DNA of 64,000 nucleotides from Musa acuminata AAA Group (GCF_036884655.1 NC_088347.1:15257501-15321500); one strand, 5' to 3'; numbered from the stretch's first letter, positions 33,353 to 45,369 are shown. The notes: generated by a model from the letters alone, not told the origin. Translations and numbers: made by a program.

Positions 33353-36300
33353 TTAGGCTCCATCTGGCTGGACAAAGGGGTTAGCAATTTCATCTGTACC
33401 ATCTGTCGGTGACACCAGCATTACTGCTGTTCCTCTGCATATCTGCAAAAAAACGATACAGCAATATTGAAGATAGCCAAAAAAACACTCAATGAAGACA
33501 GCAATAAGTATAAGAGTGTCGGGTACTCTTAAACCACAAGTGGTAATGAAGTCTCTACAGCATACTTACTATTAGGCCAAGATGCCTGGTTTGATCAGTA
33601 GTCTTCAATGGATCATCAGGATCTGCAACAACAGAATAAGAACAAAATAGCATCATTTCTTTTATATCTATATCAGAAGAAAAAAGATTTCTCACCTGGA
33701 TGTATATCATTCAATAAATGCTTAAACAAGAATTGTCGGGAGAAGCTAATCATGTGCACATACAGAAAATATATGTTGCTGTGGATTCACTAGATACAAC
33801 AACAAAAATAAGCCATAATAACCCAGTTAATTGTGGTCGGTAACACTCAACAAGAAAAAAAGGTCTTCTCTCATCGTTGAGCTGCGAAGTGATTAGATCA
33901 GCTTTTAAAATGTGCACTATAAGATGCCGAGTCTTTGCGACATCGTGGAAGTTATCTTTTGTGATCTGGGTGATAGGGTCTAAGTTACAAAAATAGCTTC
34001 TCTATTTACAGGAGTAAAGATTGTGTAAATTGATCCTTGTTAGACCTCACATCAGTAGGAGCACTTGGTCAGTTGTTTCACTATAAGCGAACTATTCAGC
34101 TGCTGTCAATGATGGCCCTTAATAAAAACAAAAAAAAAGAAGATAAATATTGTCATCCTAGAAATAGCAAAATTAAACATGCAAAGTTGTGATACAAGTA
34201 TAGTCAAGTTTGATAACCTACAACAAGCCAAAAAGCATAACAAATCTAGCATATGGACTTGTCTGTAGAAACATGTAGAATAAAATCAACTACAACGAGC
34301 CAAAACAGTGTGATCTGAGGACTCTTAATGTTTTAATCTTCAACCTCATTTACTTAGGCATACAAGATAACATGGCCATGGATGTCAATTAATCAAACAA
34401 TGATAAACTGATCTAATACCATTCTAGAATCGCAAGAAATCCAGTAGCTTCTGTAAACACTTTGAATGACCTAGAATTCAACTACAACGAGCCAAAACAG
34501 TATGATCTGAGGACTCTAAATGTTTTAATCTTCAACCTCATTTACTTAGGCATGCAAGATAACATGGCCATGGATGTCATTAAATCAACAATGATAAACT
34601 AAACTAATATCATTCTAGAATCGCAAGAAATCCAGTAGCTTCTGTAAAGGAGCACTTTGAATGACCTAGAATTTGATAAAGTATATGATGCAAAAGATCA
34701 AGAGAGTGCAACCTGGGCAGAACAGTTATAAGTGCAAACCTCAGATGACTTTCTGTTAACATGACTGGAAATTAATTTACCTCTCAGAAACTCTGTCGCT
34801 TCATCAAGCACCAAGTTTAGCAGCTGATCATAACCTTTCAAAGTTCCTGTCACTGAAGCAAGACAAGTAATCACCAAGATTATATGGGTTCAAAATAACA
34901 TTATACTCGAAGCATAACATCATAAAGAAGAAGTGCTAGAATACAATCATTATTCCAAACTTTAGACATCCAGTTTAGCAAACATCTACCAGGTTCACTC
35001 CTCATACCACCATTAAGGTTTGCATGCAGCTAACAAATACCAATTTTCACAAGGAATGTTCTGGGGTTGGATTCAGGTTGTATCATTAGGAGACATATTC
35101 AAATTTATAGACCCATGATGGGGAGTGACACCCTGGGCTCTGGGTTGGGTATCAGATTTTTACACATCGTCAGGTATAGATTTAGGGTCCATATGAAACT
35201 CAATAAGGTTAATGGATCCCAATTGAAGATTCCTACCTAAAATTCCGTAGTGGTTTTCTGGTTGTCAAGCTCCATTGGTATCCCTAAGTGACATTTTCTA
35301 TCATTACTCTGGCAACTTACTGCCCTAAATGGCATTTTCCATTACTCTGGCTACTCTCTATTCAAGAAATGATTAAAATCTTAGAAGAAATGCAGCATTC
35401 TTTCCAGAAGAGCACATTTAACAAAAATATTGGAGTTGATAAAGCGAACATGTAGAGAATATTATCAGACTTATGGAAGAATTAGATACTAACATGACCA
35501 TGAAACAAAAAAAAAAAAAAGAAGCAAAAAGGTGCTCATCATTGTTATCTATGGAAGAATTAGATACTGACATGACCATGAAATTTAAAAAAAAAAGATA
35601 AGCAAAACGGTGCTTATCATTGTTATCTAGATCAACAATAAAGTCAACATCAGTATATCGCTTATTTCTCATTATCTGGCTGTGTCAAGAGCAAAGGCAA
35701 CACTCACTTAACTAAGTCTTATTATTTGCCTGCTCCCTGCCAAAATGCTTTTAATTTTGGTAGACCATACCATGACAAAGCCTGAAACCACATGGGCCTT
35801 TGTTCCAAAAAAAAAAAAAAGATTGTATCAAAAGTTACCTTTTCAAGATGGACAGTGACTAGTAAACCAATGTCAACTCATGCCTATATCCTTTATAGGA
35901 GTGTTACAATCATTCATATTCAAGCCTCTGGTGTCATCATCATGATCATCAACATATATCATGCAATTCCCTTGTAGCAGATAGCATGTAGAACACATTC
36001 AACCATATACAGTGGTGACTCAATCTAATGACACACCCATATAACATTACAACAACAAATCGGTAGATCTTCCTAATAGGAACAATAATCTGCACTGTGA
36101 CATAGTCATAGATTAATTATAGTTTCATACTTATAGTCATCTCCTCATATCACATTGAGTTTGCCCACAAAAAACACTCAAGGAACTGTCACAAACCATC
36201 TCAAGTCTTTACACACATCTGCTGTGGAATGGCAAGTATATTATAAACTCAGCACTCATCATCTTCAGATGAACACTCTAGAAAATAATACCTACCAGTA

Positions 36301-38083
36301 AAAAAATAGTAATAGTAAATCGTATGGCTACCTAAGATTACAGACATCCAGAAAATATTTTTGCAAATGCATTAACTTGCAAGGCAAACTGTTGTTCAAC
36401 TGTACCAAAGTACCAAAGAAAAAGGACATGTCAAGAGAAATTGCACTTCACTTGCATTTGTTGGTTTTGGTTTTCTTCTTGCTTTAATCACTGGCCTTGG
36501 AGTTTTTATATATATATATATACATATCTATCATTGATTCTTAAGAATTCCCTGTAAATAACATTGATTGACTAAAATTGAAAATATCGTCCACTCCTAT
36601 GACTTGTTTCAGGGATTACATATTAAACAATATAGTAACAAATACATGCTAGAATACAGTGCATTATTTGAACAAATTGAAGTTAAGCAAACATGAAGAA
36701 GTATAGATAACAAACCTTGTCTTCCCCCAGTTAGCTTGACCTGGACACCCTTGTCGATGAACTTTGCCAAATCCAAAACTGTTTCCTTCCTGCTTGACTA
36801 AACAAGCAAAAAAAAAACTGATTCTTGGATATAAATGAAGAAAATCAAAGCAAAGATCATTACCTAAAGGAATAAAGAGAATTTTGATAATTGGACAAGA
36901 TAACAACATAGTTTACTTGCATTGATACACAAATTGAGAACCTGACATCTATTCATCAGAGAATCTTCTATGAAAATTTCATGTGTTAGTTTTGCAATGT
37001 GCAAATGCACATAATATGTCACTCAAGCAAGTACATTTATATGAAATAATCTATTATAAATTTACTGCATTCTTTATTTAGGGCAAAATTGATCAAGAAG
37101 AATATTTAATCAAAAAATTAACGTAACTTGTCAACTTCAAGCACCATATAGGAATACTCGGTTTGGTTTCCGAGTCTCCCTCCTGCAAGTGGATTCATTT
37201 TGTTCAGGGCATGAGGAACTAACTGGCAGTGCCTCTAAGGTACAGAAATACTACCAACACCGCACATCTCCAGAAGCAACCACAGACGAGAGACTATGAC
37301 TTATATATAATTGTCGATGATGTAAATTCCTTAGTTATACATAACAATCAGATTAAATGAACATATCAACCACTTCAATTTCAAGGATAGAAAAAACAAA
37401 CTATTTTTTCAGTGTTATCATCAATTTAAATAGATATATCTCAACATGTAAGATTAGTGAAGATAATTATACATGAGATCCATGTTTTGTAAAAACAAAA
37501 GCGTACGGGAGGCCTAATTTGTCCTGTGGAACCATCAGATGCTCCACCAGAAGAAATAATTGCTTAGGTTAGAAGTAAGACCATGTTATGGAGAAAATTA
37601 TGCCTTCATAGTGTCTACCTTCTCACTAGTAAGTAAAGGCTAGTTTTATGGCCATGATGTAGTAGTAGAAGGTCAACAACCACATACATAGTATCCACCT
37701 AAATCAAATGTGACGGTCTCTATTCAGTAAAAGTATTCCATGATATGGTGAAACTGTCAGGAAAAGAACTTTTTCTATGCTACCTACCTCGTGAGAAATT
37801 TAACCAAAATTAAACTAACCACAGTGTGAGAAGGAAAAAGATGCTGTTCACTAAGTTCACAAATAGGTGACATATCAACACCATAAGACCTAAGGTTCCC
37901 AATACGTTACTATTTCAGATAATCAATTTACATATCCGGACAAAGGTATAATAATCATTTTAGTAGATCATCGCTTTCACGATAACACTACCATCATACA
38001 ATAATCTGTCACTATAAGTTTAACACCAGTGTTGCAAAAAAAAAGAACAAGAATCAACAACTAGAACAAAGTATTCTTACCAT
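33353..38083 (-). CDS. LSM7: LSM7, U6 snRNA-associated Sm-like protein
   Basis: Subunit of the heptameric LSM1-7 (cytoplasmic mRNA decapping) and LSM2-8 (nuclear, U6 snRNA binding) rings. Five coding exons with GT-AG introns: 38081-38083 (the ATG only), 36716-36797, 34781-34852, 33570-33622, 33353-33442. They join in phase to 99 codons plus TAA, the usual plant length. Sm1 region: KETVLDLAKFIDKGVQVKL ... TGTLKGYDQLLNLVLDEA. Sm2 region: GLIICRGTAVMLVSP. The protein ends IANPFVQPDGA. Introns 1-3 are long (about 1.2-1.9 kb) and two contain tandem duplications. It is divergent from the GH127 gene. A telo-box lies about 130 bp upstream of the ATG. No coding defect seen. Confidence 0.95.
34287..34672. 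repeat. 192-bp tandem duplication in LSM7 intron 3
   Basis: Two adjacent copies starting CAACTACAACGAGCC (34287 and 34479) with small indels and substitutions. Intronic, so it does not affect the coding sequence. Confidence 0.85.
35473..35628. repeat. 78-bp tandem duplication in LSM7 intron 2
   Basis: Two adjacent units starting ATGGAAGAATTAGATACT (35473 and 35551) and ending ATTGTTATCT, each with an internal A-run of different length. Confidence 0.85.
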
Positions 38084-38214
38084 CTTACACTACAATCTGC
38101 CCTCCCAAGTTCACCTTCGCGATCACTCGCTCAAAAACTACACAAACACCTGGAGTCAGATCGCGTCCTAGAGTCAGCTCAAGAAGCAACAAAGAACATG
38201 CAAAAGATCTCTCG

Positions 38215-38223
38215 AAACCCTAA
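38215..38223 (+). promoter_or_regulatory. Telo-box upstream of LSM7
   Basis: AAACCCTAA, followed by CCCTAG, about 130 bp upstream of the LSM7 start. Telo-boxes are common near transcription starts of plant genes for ribosomal and RNA-processing proteins. Confidence 0.6.
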
Positions 38224-38724
38224 CCCTAGCGACCAAGCATACTGAAAAATCGACGACATATTATATTTCTAAACCATGCAGATCACAAGAAGATAAAAGG
38301 GGGAAGAGTAAATTTGTGCAGTAAAGTCAAAGATTCACAAAATCCAATAAAGAGAGATCAAAAGGGACACAGATCATGATCGCGTGAAGAAGAATGGAAG
38401 AATAAGAGTAGATTGGAGAAAAAATTCACCTGTCTCAGTTGAATTTGAAGATCTTAGGATGGGTTTCGAAGGGGGCGAACTCTGGGTTTTGCGGCTCCAC
38501 ACCGATACAGATTTCCCGCTTGGAGCAGAGAAGACAATTGGTGGTAGGGCAGAACACGAGCCCATATGTGAGTCGGTAATAGAAATTGGGCCTCGCCTCG
38601 CCAACAAACATTTGGGCTCCGGCCGTTTTGACCCGGAACCGATTTATGACTCGGTTGGTTGTAACTCGGATCCTCATTTTGAATAGTAGTAACATTAGGC
38701 AGAGACCAAATCCATGCAACATTG

Positions 38725-38752
38725 TTTGTGTGTGTGTGTGCGTGCGCGCGCA
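38725..38752. repeat. TG/CG dinucleotide microsatellite
   Basis: A run of alternating TG then CG steps (TTGTGTGTGTGTGTGCGTGC then GCGCGC), in non-coding DNA. Confidence 0.9.
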
Positions 38753-39113
38753 TGTTGAAGGGAGGCAGAAAGATTCAGAAGCGAGGAGAAATTGGCTGAG
38801 AGATAGACGATGCAATTGGTTGATTAGTTAGAGAAAACAGAGGAGAGGCCGAGGAATTGGTTGATTAGTTAGAAATTGGCTTTTGGAGTGGTCGTTTAAC
38901 AACGGGAGCAGCAGTAGCTTCCCTCAACTGCAGGTGAAAACTAGCAGTAAGTTAATTGTAGGAAATCGCAGGAAACGGTCAATGTGAGTGATTTCTGGAG
39001 TCGGTAGGTGGTGGCTCTCGTAGACGCACGGGACCTCATGTAGGTCATTACGTCGAACGGTCACTGGGCGTTTGGTACTAGAGAGTAAATACAGGAGCGT
39101 CAATGGGGGGAGC

Positions 39114-39120
39114 TATATAA
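39114..39120 (+). promoter_or_regulatory. TATA box of the GH127 gene
   Basis: TATATAA about 100 bp before the ATG at 39217, followed by a pyrimidine-rich leader (CTCCTCCGTCTTC, TTTCTCCTCTTCTCC), as in many plant core promoters. Confidence 0.7.
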
Positions 39121-39719
39121 ACAACACTGAGGCACTGACCTCCTCCGTCTTCACTCTTCTTTCTGGTCAGACTTCTTTCTCCTCTTCTCCTTACAGCTCT
39201 GAGAAAGAAGCCCAAGATGAGAAATCTCTTCGCCTTCGTTGCACTCCTCGTGGCGCTGGCCGCCGTGGTCTTCCCTCCAGCTGCGGCCAACCAGTGTACC
39301 AACGTGGTTTACAGCTTCGTCCCCATGGCCGCACACTACAAACAGGCCACCCTCGGCCATAACAACACCTTAAGACGGAGTTCCTCTCTCGCTACCATCT
39401 GAATCCGAGCGACGAGGTGACGTGGATGAAGTTGCTCCCGCGGAAGGCTACGCCGCCGGAGGTCACTGAGCTCGACTGGGCCATGCTGGGCCGAGGCGTG
39501 AGGCAGCCCGGGCTGACCTCGGCGGCCGGCGTAGGCAGCAGCAAGTTCTTGAAAGAGATGTCTCTTCGTGATGTGCGTATCGATCCAAAGTCCGTTCACG
39601 GCAGAGCCCAGCAGACGAATCTGGAGTACCGGCTGCTCCTCAATGTGGACCGGCTAGTTTGGAGCTTCCGTATGTTGGCCGGCCTACCGACACCCGGCAG
39701 ACCTTACGGAGGATGGGAG

Positions 39720-39920
39720 TGATAGAAGATAAGATTTTCCTAACTATACGAGGAAATTTCTCTATTCTGTTGAGGAAAATCCTCTATTCTGTTAGGAAAA
39801 TCCTTCTTCCTAATTTGTATAAATAGGAGTGGGAACATGTTAATAGATTAAGCTAAAGCATTTTCATTTCTACAATAAAGCTTCTTCAATTATTGTTCTT
39901 ATCTTCTATTATTTCTATCA
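39720..39920 (+). mobile_element. 201-bp solo LTR inside GH127 exon 1
   Basis: Begins TGATAGAAGATAAG and ends TTCTATCA, so the termini form an inverted repeat (TGATAGAA/TTCTATCA). It is flanked by an exact 5-bp duplication GGGAG (39715-39719, 39921-39925). It has a TATA box TATAAATA at 39818-39825 and an AATAAA signal near 39882, the usual U3-R layout. No internal domain remains, so it is a solo LTR of a short-LTR Copia-type or TRIM-like element; the exact family is not recognised. Confidence 0.92.
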
Positions 39921-40097
39921 GGGAGGAACCTACCGGGCAGCTCCGGGGTCACTTTGTTGGTAATTAATTCACTCGATCAGACCATCCTTGTTATAAATCC
40001 ACATTATAGTTAATGTCACTTCAATCTCATGATAGTATACATGATGTTTTATAGTCACATATTTATACTATCATCTGATTGAAATAACTTTCTGCAG

Positions 40098-43000
40098 GGC
40101 ATTTCATGAGTGCAACCGCGTTAATGTGGGCAGCAACTAAGAACGAGACAATACGTGAGAGAATGAACGCAGTAGTTGAGGCACTTGATGAGTGCCAAAG
40201 GAAGATAGGAACTGGGTATCTTTCAGCTTTCCCTACGTCGGAGTTTGACATCTATGAAGAAGTGCGATACGTATGGGCTCCCTACTACACGATCCATAAG
40301 GTACATGGACCGTGGTTTCACTAAGAATGCACATATACACACAGGTTTTACTGATTCATTGCTGCATGTAATGTACAGATCATGAATGGACTGGTGGATC
40401 AGTACGTGAATGCCAACAACGTTAAAGCACTAAAAATGGCGGTCTGGATGGCTAAATACTTTGGCAACCGTGTGGCAAACAATATCAAGAAGCGTTCTAT
40501 TGCCTGGCACTGGGCAGCCATGAACGAGGAAACTGGTGGCATGAATGATGTCCTCTATAGGCTATACACAATCACGGTACATGTCGCTGAAGATTTCATT
40601 GTCTGCTTACAATAACTTGTCAATGAGGATCTCGTTGTAGGATTCTTGTTCCTTCTCTGGACCTCTGGCAGAAGAGCCGATTGGCTTACTAATATGAACT
40701 GATGATGATGCAGAGAAATAAGAAACATTTGGTGCTGGCACATCTTTTTGATAAACCATGTTTCCTCGGACCACTTGCAGTGCAGGTAACATATAGTAAG
40801 TAGTACTGTGAGAAAGCAAGTAAATATGTCCTCAATCAAACTATATATCTTACTTCTCTGTCCACTTCTTTTATATTTTTCTGAGAAAAGATAAGGCTGC
40901 TGATATCTTATTTGCACAGCACAAGAAGTCCTTTCGATTTGAGGATTGCATGCATGCATGATGTTACAGAATTGAGGGTAACTTGTTTTGCAGGCTGATC
41001 TCCTTTCCGGACTACATGGTAATACACACATTCCAATAGTGATTGGGGCTCAGAGGCGATATGAAATAACTGGAGATATTCTCTATAAGGTATATTTTGT
41101 CACGATTCGATTCGGATCGGATGGGTTAATTGGCCTATCAACATCTAAACCATTGACCAAAATAATTAAATTAAATTTGATAATAATATACTTATCAATC
41201 CTTATAAATCAATATTAATCTTGTCCATGTGAAACTATTTAGGAGTGTTACACATTTAACGATAATATCAATTATAATGTTATAATGTCATGCTCTTCTA
41301 GGCGTGTATATGGATCTGTATACGAGTTTCTCAAATCCTTTCTTAACCTCATGGGATCTTAAATGATAGGAAATTGGAATGACATTTATGGATATCGTCA
41401 ACTCCTCCCATGGATATGCGACGGGTGGAACGACAGTTGATGAGCATTGGTAAATAAATGGTAGTAAATATTTGTGCTACGTTGAAGCTCCATTACATCT
41501 CGATGTTTGATCTCATTTGTACGTGCAGGAAAGAACCAAAACGTTTAGCGAGTTACTTGCAGACGAACACTGAAGAATCTTGCACGACCTATAACCTGTT
41601 AAAGGTTTGTCACACTTGCACATGATGAATATAATCCTTACAGTATGTAATAAATAATAAATGCACTTCACCTGTAAAGTATAAAGAAAGTTGTAGAGTT
41701 GGGTTACTATATTTTTTTATTTCTAGTTGCTATGGAGACCAAAATCTCGAAATCTAATCAAAGCTAAAAGCAGTCATGTGTAATAATAATACAGGTCTCA
41801 CGCAACCTGTTCAGATGGACAAAGGAAATGGCATATGCAGATCACTATGAACGTGCACTAACTAATGGAGTCTTAAGCATTCAACGAGGAACGGAGCCAG
41901 GAATCATGATGTATTTTCTCCCTATGAACCCTGGAGGTTCAAAAGCAGTGAGTGCTCAAGGTGGCTGGGGAACCCCTACTGCATCATTCTGGTGTTGCTA
42001 TGGAACAGGTTTTGCTGCCTTCGCCTACATTTGAACTTGAGGCTTTTCTGTTTACTTTCGTGGCTTGACATTTCAAATTCTCTTCTGTTTCAGCTATCGA
42101 GTCATTCTCGAAGCTTGGTGATTCCATCTATTTCGAGGAAGAGGGTGATACTCCAACGTTATATATCATTCAGTTTATCTCCAGCACCGTTAATTGGCTT
42201 TCAGGAGAACTGGTCCTACAGCAGAAAGCACAGCAAGTTTCTTCACTTGATCGCTACTTCCGAGTTCAGTATACGGTTTCTACGACAAACAAGGTAAAGA
42301 ACTCCACTTCCACTTATGTAAATAATTCAGGAGTAATATATAGTATTGAGAGGGAAAGAAACAAGTTTAAGGTGATCATTATAGCTCTGGAACTTCGATC
42401 AAGTTTTCTTTTGCAGGTGGTATCTAAAAATTCCACGCTGAACATTCGGATACCGGATTGGACTTATAATCATGATGCAGTAGCTACGATAAATGGACAC
42501 ACAGTAGCAGTACCTCCTCCAGGTATCAACTTGTTGTTTGAAGTGTTGACAAACTTTGAGAATCTAATCCAACTGTTTGCTGATGAATGCAGGAAATGTT
42601 CTATCCGTCAACAAGAGCTGGAGCAGAAAAGACCAGTTGACCTTATCATTGCCAATTGGGTTGAGAACAGAAGCCATTCAAGGTCAGTTGCTGAATGCAA
42701 CCTGTAGCTTGTTATATCCTCCCCAAATGCTTGTAATTGGGAGACAACCTTCAATTTTCTATTTCTGCAGATGATCGTCCCCAGTTCTCATCACTCAAGG
42801 CATTGCTGTTTGGACCATACCTTCTTGTTGGGCTCAGCTGTGGCACATGGGATTTGAGACCCCAACAAGCCAACCATAGGCTCTCAGATTGGATATTGCC
42901 TGTTCCACATGACCATAGAACACGGCTTGTATCTGTTACCCAAGAGACTTCCGATGCTACTTTGTTCCTTTCGAATCTAAATGCCTCCACCTACGACAAG

Positions 43001-43555
43001 AAGCGCATGCTCACCATGGAAGCATCACCGCAGCTTGGAACAAACGCAGCTGCCCAAGCCACATTTAGACTTGTTTTCGGGAACCAGAAAGCATCACGAT
43101 TCCCTTCCCGGAAGAGCATCATCGGCAAGATCATCATGCTTGAACCATTCGATCTCCCAGGAAAAGTAGTGCAGCACCAAGGGCCCGGCAAGAGGCTCGT
43201 CGTTGCCGTTACGTCGAGGAATTCTAACACTGGAAAGGCATCAAAGTTTCTGGTGGTTGAAGGATTGGATGGGAATTCGAACACTATCTCGCTGGAGTCG
43301 GCGAGCATGCCTGGTTGTTTTGTACATCACGATCGCTCTTCGAGCAATGGTGTTAGGCTTCTTTGCCAAGCTAAGAAAGCCGGTCGCCGCGGTGCTGCGC
43401 TCGGGAGATTGGCAAGCTTTACTCTCAGGGAAGGTCTGAGTAAGTATCACCCTATCAGCTTCACGGCAAAGGGAACCAGAAGAAGCTTTCTGTTCCAGCC
43501 ATTGCTGGGCCTTAGAGATGAAACGTACACGACCTACTTCAACATTATAATTTGA
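40098..43555 (+). CDS. GH127 gene, exons 2-12, continuous open frame
   Basis: Eleven exons join in phase without a stop and carry nearly the whole enzyme. They include GTGYLSAFP, VWAPYYTIHK, NEETGGMNDVLY, HLFDKPCFLG, NTHIPIVIGAQRRYEITGD, and HGYATGGTTVDEHW with the likely acid/base Glu. They also carry TEESCTTYN, whose E-x-C matches two zinc ligands of the family, and SFWCCYGT, whose paired Cys match the nucleophile and zinc ligand of GH127 enzymes. The C-terminal part (42771-43555) has the beta-sandwich and ricin-like tail (GKIIMLEPFDLPG ... LRDETYTTYFNI). Retention of these residues suggests either a recent exon 1 lesion or use of the internal ATG in GHFMSATALMW. Whether any transcript starts in the LTR or downstream is unknown. 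Confidence 0.88.
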
Positions 43556-44068
43556 ACTCCAGCTGGTTGACTTCCCAAGACCTTTTGACTTGTCTTTCTC
43601 CTCCTTCTCCTCTCTTCTTCTTAAACTAATAAGTCAGTCATGCTCGGTTGTAGTTTTTGAAGTGTTGACTCCGGAAAACTAAGTTTTTATAAGCTCTGGT
43701 TTCATGTATAAATTCTGCACCTTTGAATTATTTCTCCGATTCTTATTAATCCAATTGATAACAAATAGTAAACCAATTTCGATTTTTTTTCTTCAAATTT
43801 GAGAAAAAGAGAACAAAAAAGAAATTGTGATTTGTGTAACAAAACCAACAAGCCACAGATCTTTTCCGTGAGTTGGATCTTTTGTTGGTAACGGAGAGTT
43901 GAACAGCAGATTAAATCGAGCATTAGTATCGTTCGGTAAACCGTACGATCAAATGGCGACAGGAGGGTAATCTCGGGATTTGGGCATCCAATCGCTATTG
44001 AACTCATCCATCCATGTTTGTCCGGCTGACTTGTGGGCAGAGGCTAGGGTTCATTTCGGCAGAGAGCA
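43556..44068. other. 3' flank of the GH127 gene and upstream region of the RPL31 relic
   Basis: A pyrimidine-rich stretch after the stop (43590-43625) probably belongs to the 3' untranslated region. 44040-44068 (GCTAGGGTTCATTTCGGCAG) looks like a ribosomal-protein gene leader. No coding sequence of its own. Confidence 0.55.
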
Positions 44069-44173
44069 ACGGCGGCGACGACAAAGAAGACGGTGGAGAA
44101 GGCAGGCAAAGGGAGGAAAGAGGTGGTGGTCACGAGGGAGTACATGATTAATCTCCACAAACGTTTGCATGGA
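44069..44173 (+). pseudogene. RPL31 (60S ribosomal protein L31) first-exon relic, start codon lost
   Basis: 35 codons match the plant eL31 N-terminus: [20 protein letters not shown] then [13 protein letters not shown], where the family has [13 protein letters not shown]. The expected ATG in GCAATGGCGGCG reads ACG (44069-44071). A possible splice donor (GGAT|GTAACC) follows at 44175, but I find no second exon (no FKKKAPKAIKEI) before the Gypsy element at about 45 kb. Either the gene was truncated or its remainder was displaced by the insertions to the right. Loss of the start and the T-to-M change favour a pseudogene. Confidence 0.75.
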
Positions 44174-45366
44174 TGTAACCTCACTCTCTTTTTCTCTGTT
44201 GCTTCCCCATGCGTCTGTTGTGTTTGATGAGGAGCGCAGCACGCGTCATTGATTACCCAAAGTCGCTACGGCATGACGATCTTCTTACATCTACCATTGC
44301 CGCATCTTAAGTATTTGTCTTGCCAAGAAACCGCCACTGTCTTCTCTGATGACGAACAAGATCTTTTTGTGGTTATTCACTGTTTTAGCGACGACCTTAT
44401 ATGGTGCGAGGTGGTATCAAAAATGGGGTTTGACTCCATGTGGTTCCAATCACTTCGTGGTATCAAGAGTTATAACAAGTGGAATTTTGTCTTAATTAGA
44501 TTCATTTCTGTAGATGACAAAGCCCATGGATTGATGAATGTTCAAAACAATGTAGACTTAAATGAATGGTTGTTATATCAATTAAAAAATTCAGAATATT
44601 ATCAGTTTTAATTATTTATGATATTTTTGTTCTGATATTAAAGAAAATGTCAGTCGTTATAACCTATTTAATTCCTTTTTACTTGTTAAGATGTTCTGTG
44701 GCAAGCAACTGATCATAGATTCAATCAAAATTTAAGATTCTTAATAGCTTTTTGTACACTTTAGTAATGACACGGGAGTGTCTAATTTATTATAATATAT
44801 TTATGTGGATCTTGTTGATGGTTGATGATAAGATATTTTTTTTAGTCAACAATATTGCCTTATAGTCTTCAACTCAACCCATTCAAATATGACAGCTTAT
44901 CAACATATTCTCTATATAAAGTTAAAACTATTTCAATGTGTTTTTCTTCGTGACTAAGTAATAGAGTTGGTTAGCGCAATTATAAAACATTTAATTTTGA
45001 AATTCCTTGAAAGGTTGTTTCATGTACTAATACTTATTTTGATGTTTAGGACTTAAAAATGATTTTTTAAAAACTAATGATATTTTGGCAGAAGCTCTCT
45101 TGGAGTTCTCCCTTAAACTTTGTATCTCTTGGATACTTCCTTGAGTAGTAAGTCTTTTATTTTCAGTTCTGTATCCTTATTTAATTTCCTTGGGGTGGTA
45201 AACTTTTTGTATCCTTTTGTGATTTTAAACTTGGTGGTGAGTTGTTTTCGATCTTATTGAAGTATTATCATGAGTTCATACATTTTCTATCCGTAAAACT
45301 GTACCATCGGGTTTTCTTTCAAATTCTATTCTACTTTGCCTCTCATTCTGCATCACATCGGTATCA
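44174..45366. other. AT-rich region, right part probably the 5' LTR of Gypsy I
   Basis: 44249-44611 is an open frame of 120 codons with no recognisable domain. From about 45070 the sequence looks like an LTR (promoter-like T-rich text ending CATCGGTATCA at 45366) because a primer-binding site follows immediately. The LTR start could not be fixed: its partner LTR is absent and no target duplication can be matched. Confidence 0.5.
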
Positions 45367-45369
45367 ATT

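Larger units (their letters stand above)
38084..39110. other. Divergent intergenic region between LSM7 and the GH127 gene
   Basis: About 1.1 kb separates the two start codons. It holds a telo-box near LSM7, a TG/CG microsatellite (38725-38752) and moderately GC-rich sequence at 38430-38700 with no recognisable protein. On the minus strand, GAGACAG|GTGAATTT near 38430 could be the donor of a non-coding LSM7 leader exon. This is inference. Confidence 0.5.
39217..43555 (+). pseudogene. GH127/DUF1680 beta-L-arabinofuranosidase-type gene, exon 1 broken
   Basis: Plant relative of bacterial GH127 beta-L-arabinofuranosidase, probably secreted and acting on cell-wall arabinosides. Exons: 39217-39959, 40098-40300, 40379-40576, 40714-40785, 40994-41089, 41370-41449, 41529-41604, 41795-42008, 42094-42293, 42417-42522, 42593-42682, 42771-43555; all GT-AG. 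The start follows a TATA box and opens a signal peptide (MRNLFAFVALLVALAAVVF, then AAANQCTN). Exon 1 carries two lesions: a 1-nt loss near 39371 (HNNT then a shift to LKTEFLSRYHL) and a 201-bp solo LTR at 39720-39920 that ends the frame after GGWE. Removing LTR and duplication gives GGWEEPTGQLRGHFVG, as in the family. As written it cannot make the full protein; the 1-nt loss could be a sequencing error, the LTR cannot. Confidence 0.9.

Noticed and set aside
38384..38831. Several overlapping frames of 80-126 codons on both strands between LSM7 and the GH127 gene
   Set aside because: They shadow each other in moderately GC-rich promoter sequence and match nothing recognisable. A non-coding leader exon is a better guess but is unproven.
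44249..44611. 120-codon frame after the RPL31 relic
   Set aside because: No domain recognised, no counterpart element and no clear start context. Kept only as part of the intergenic description.
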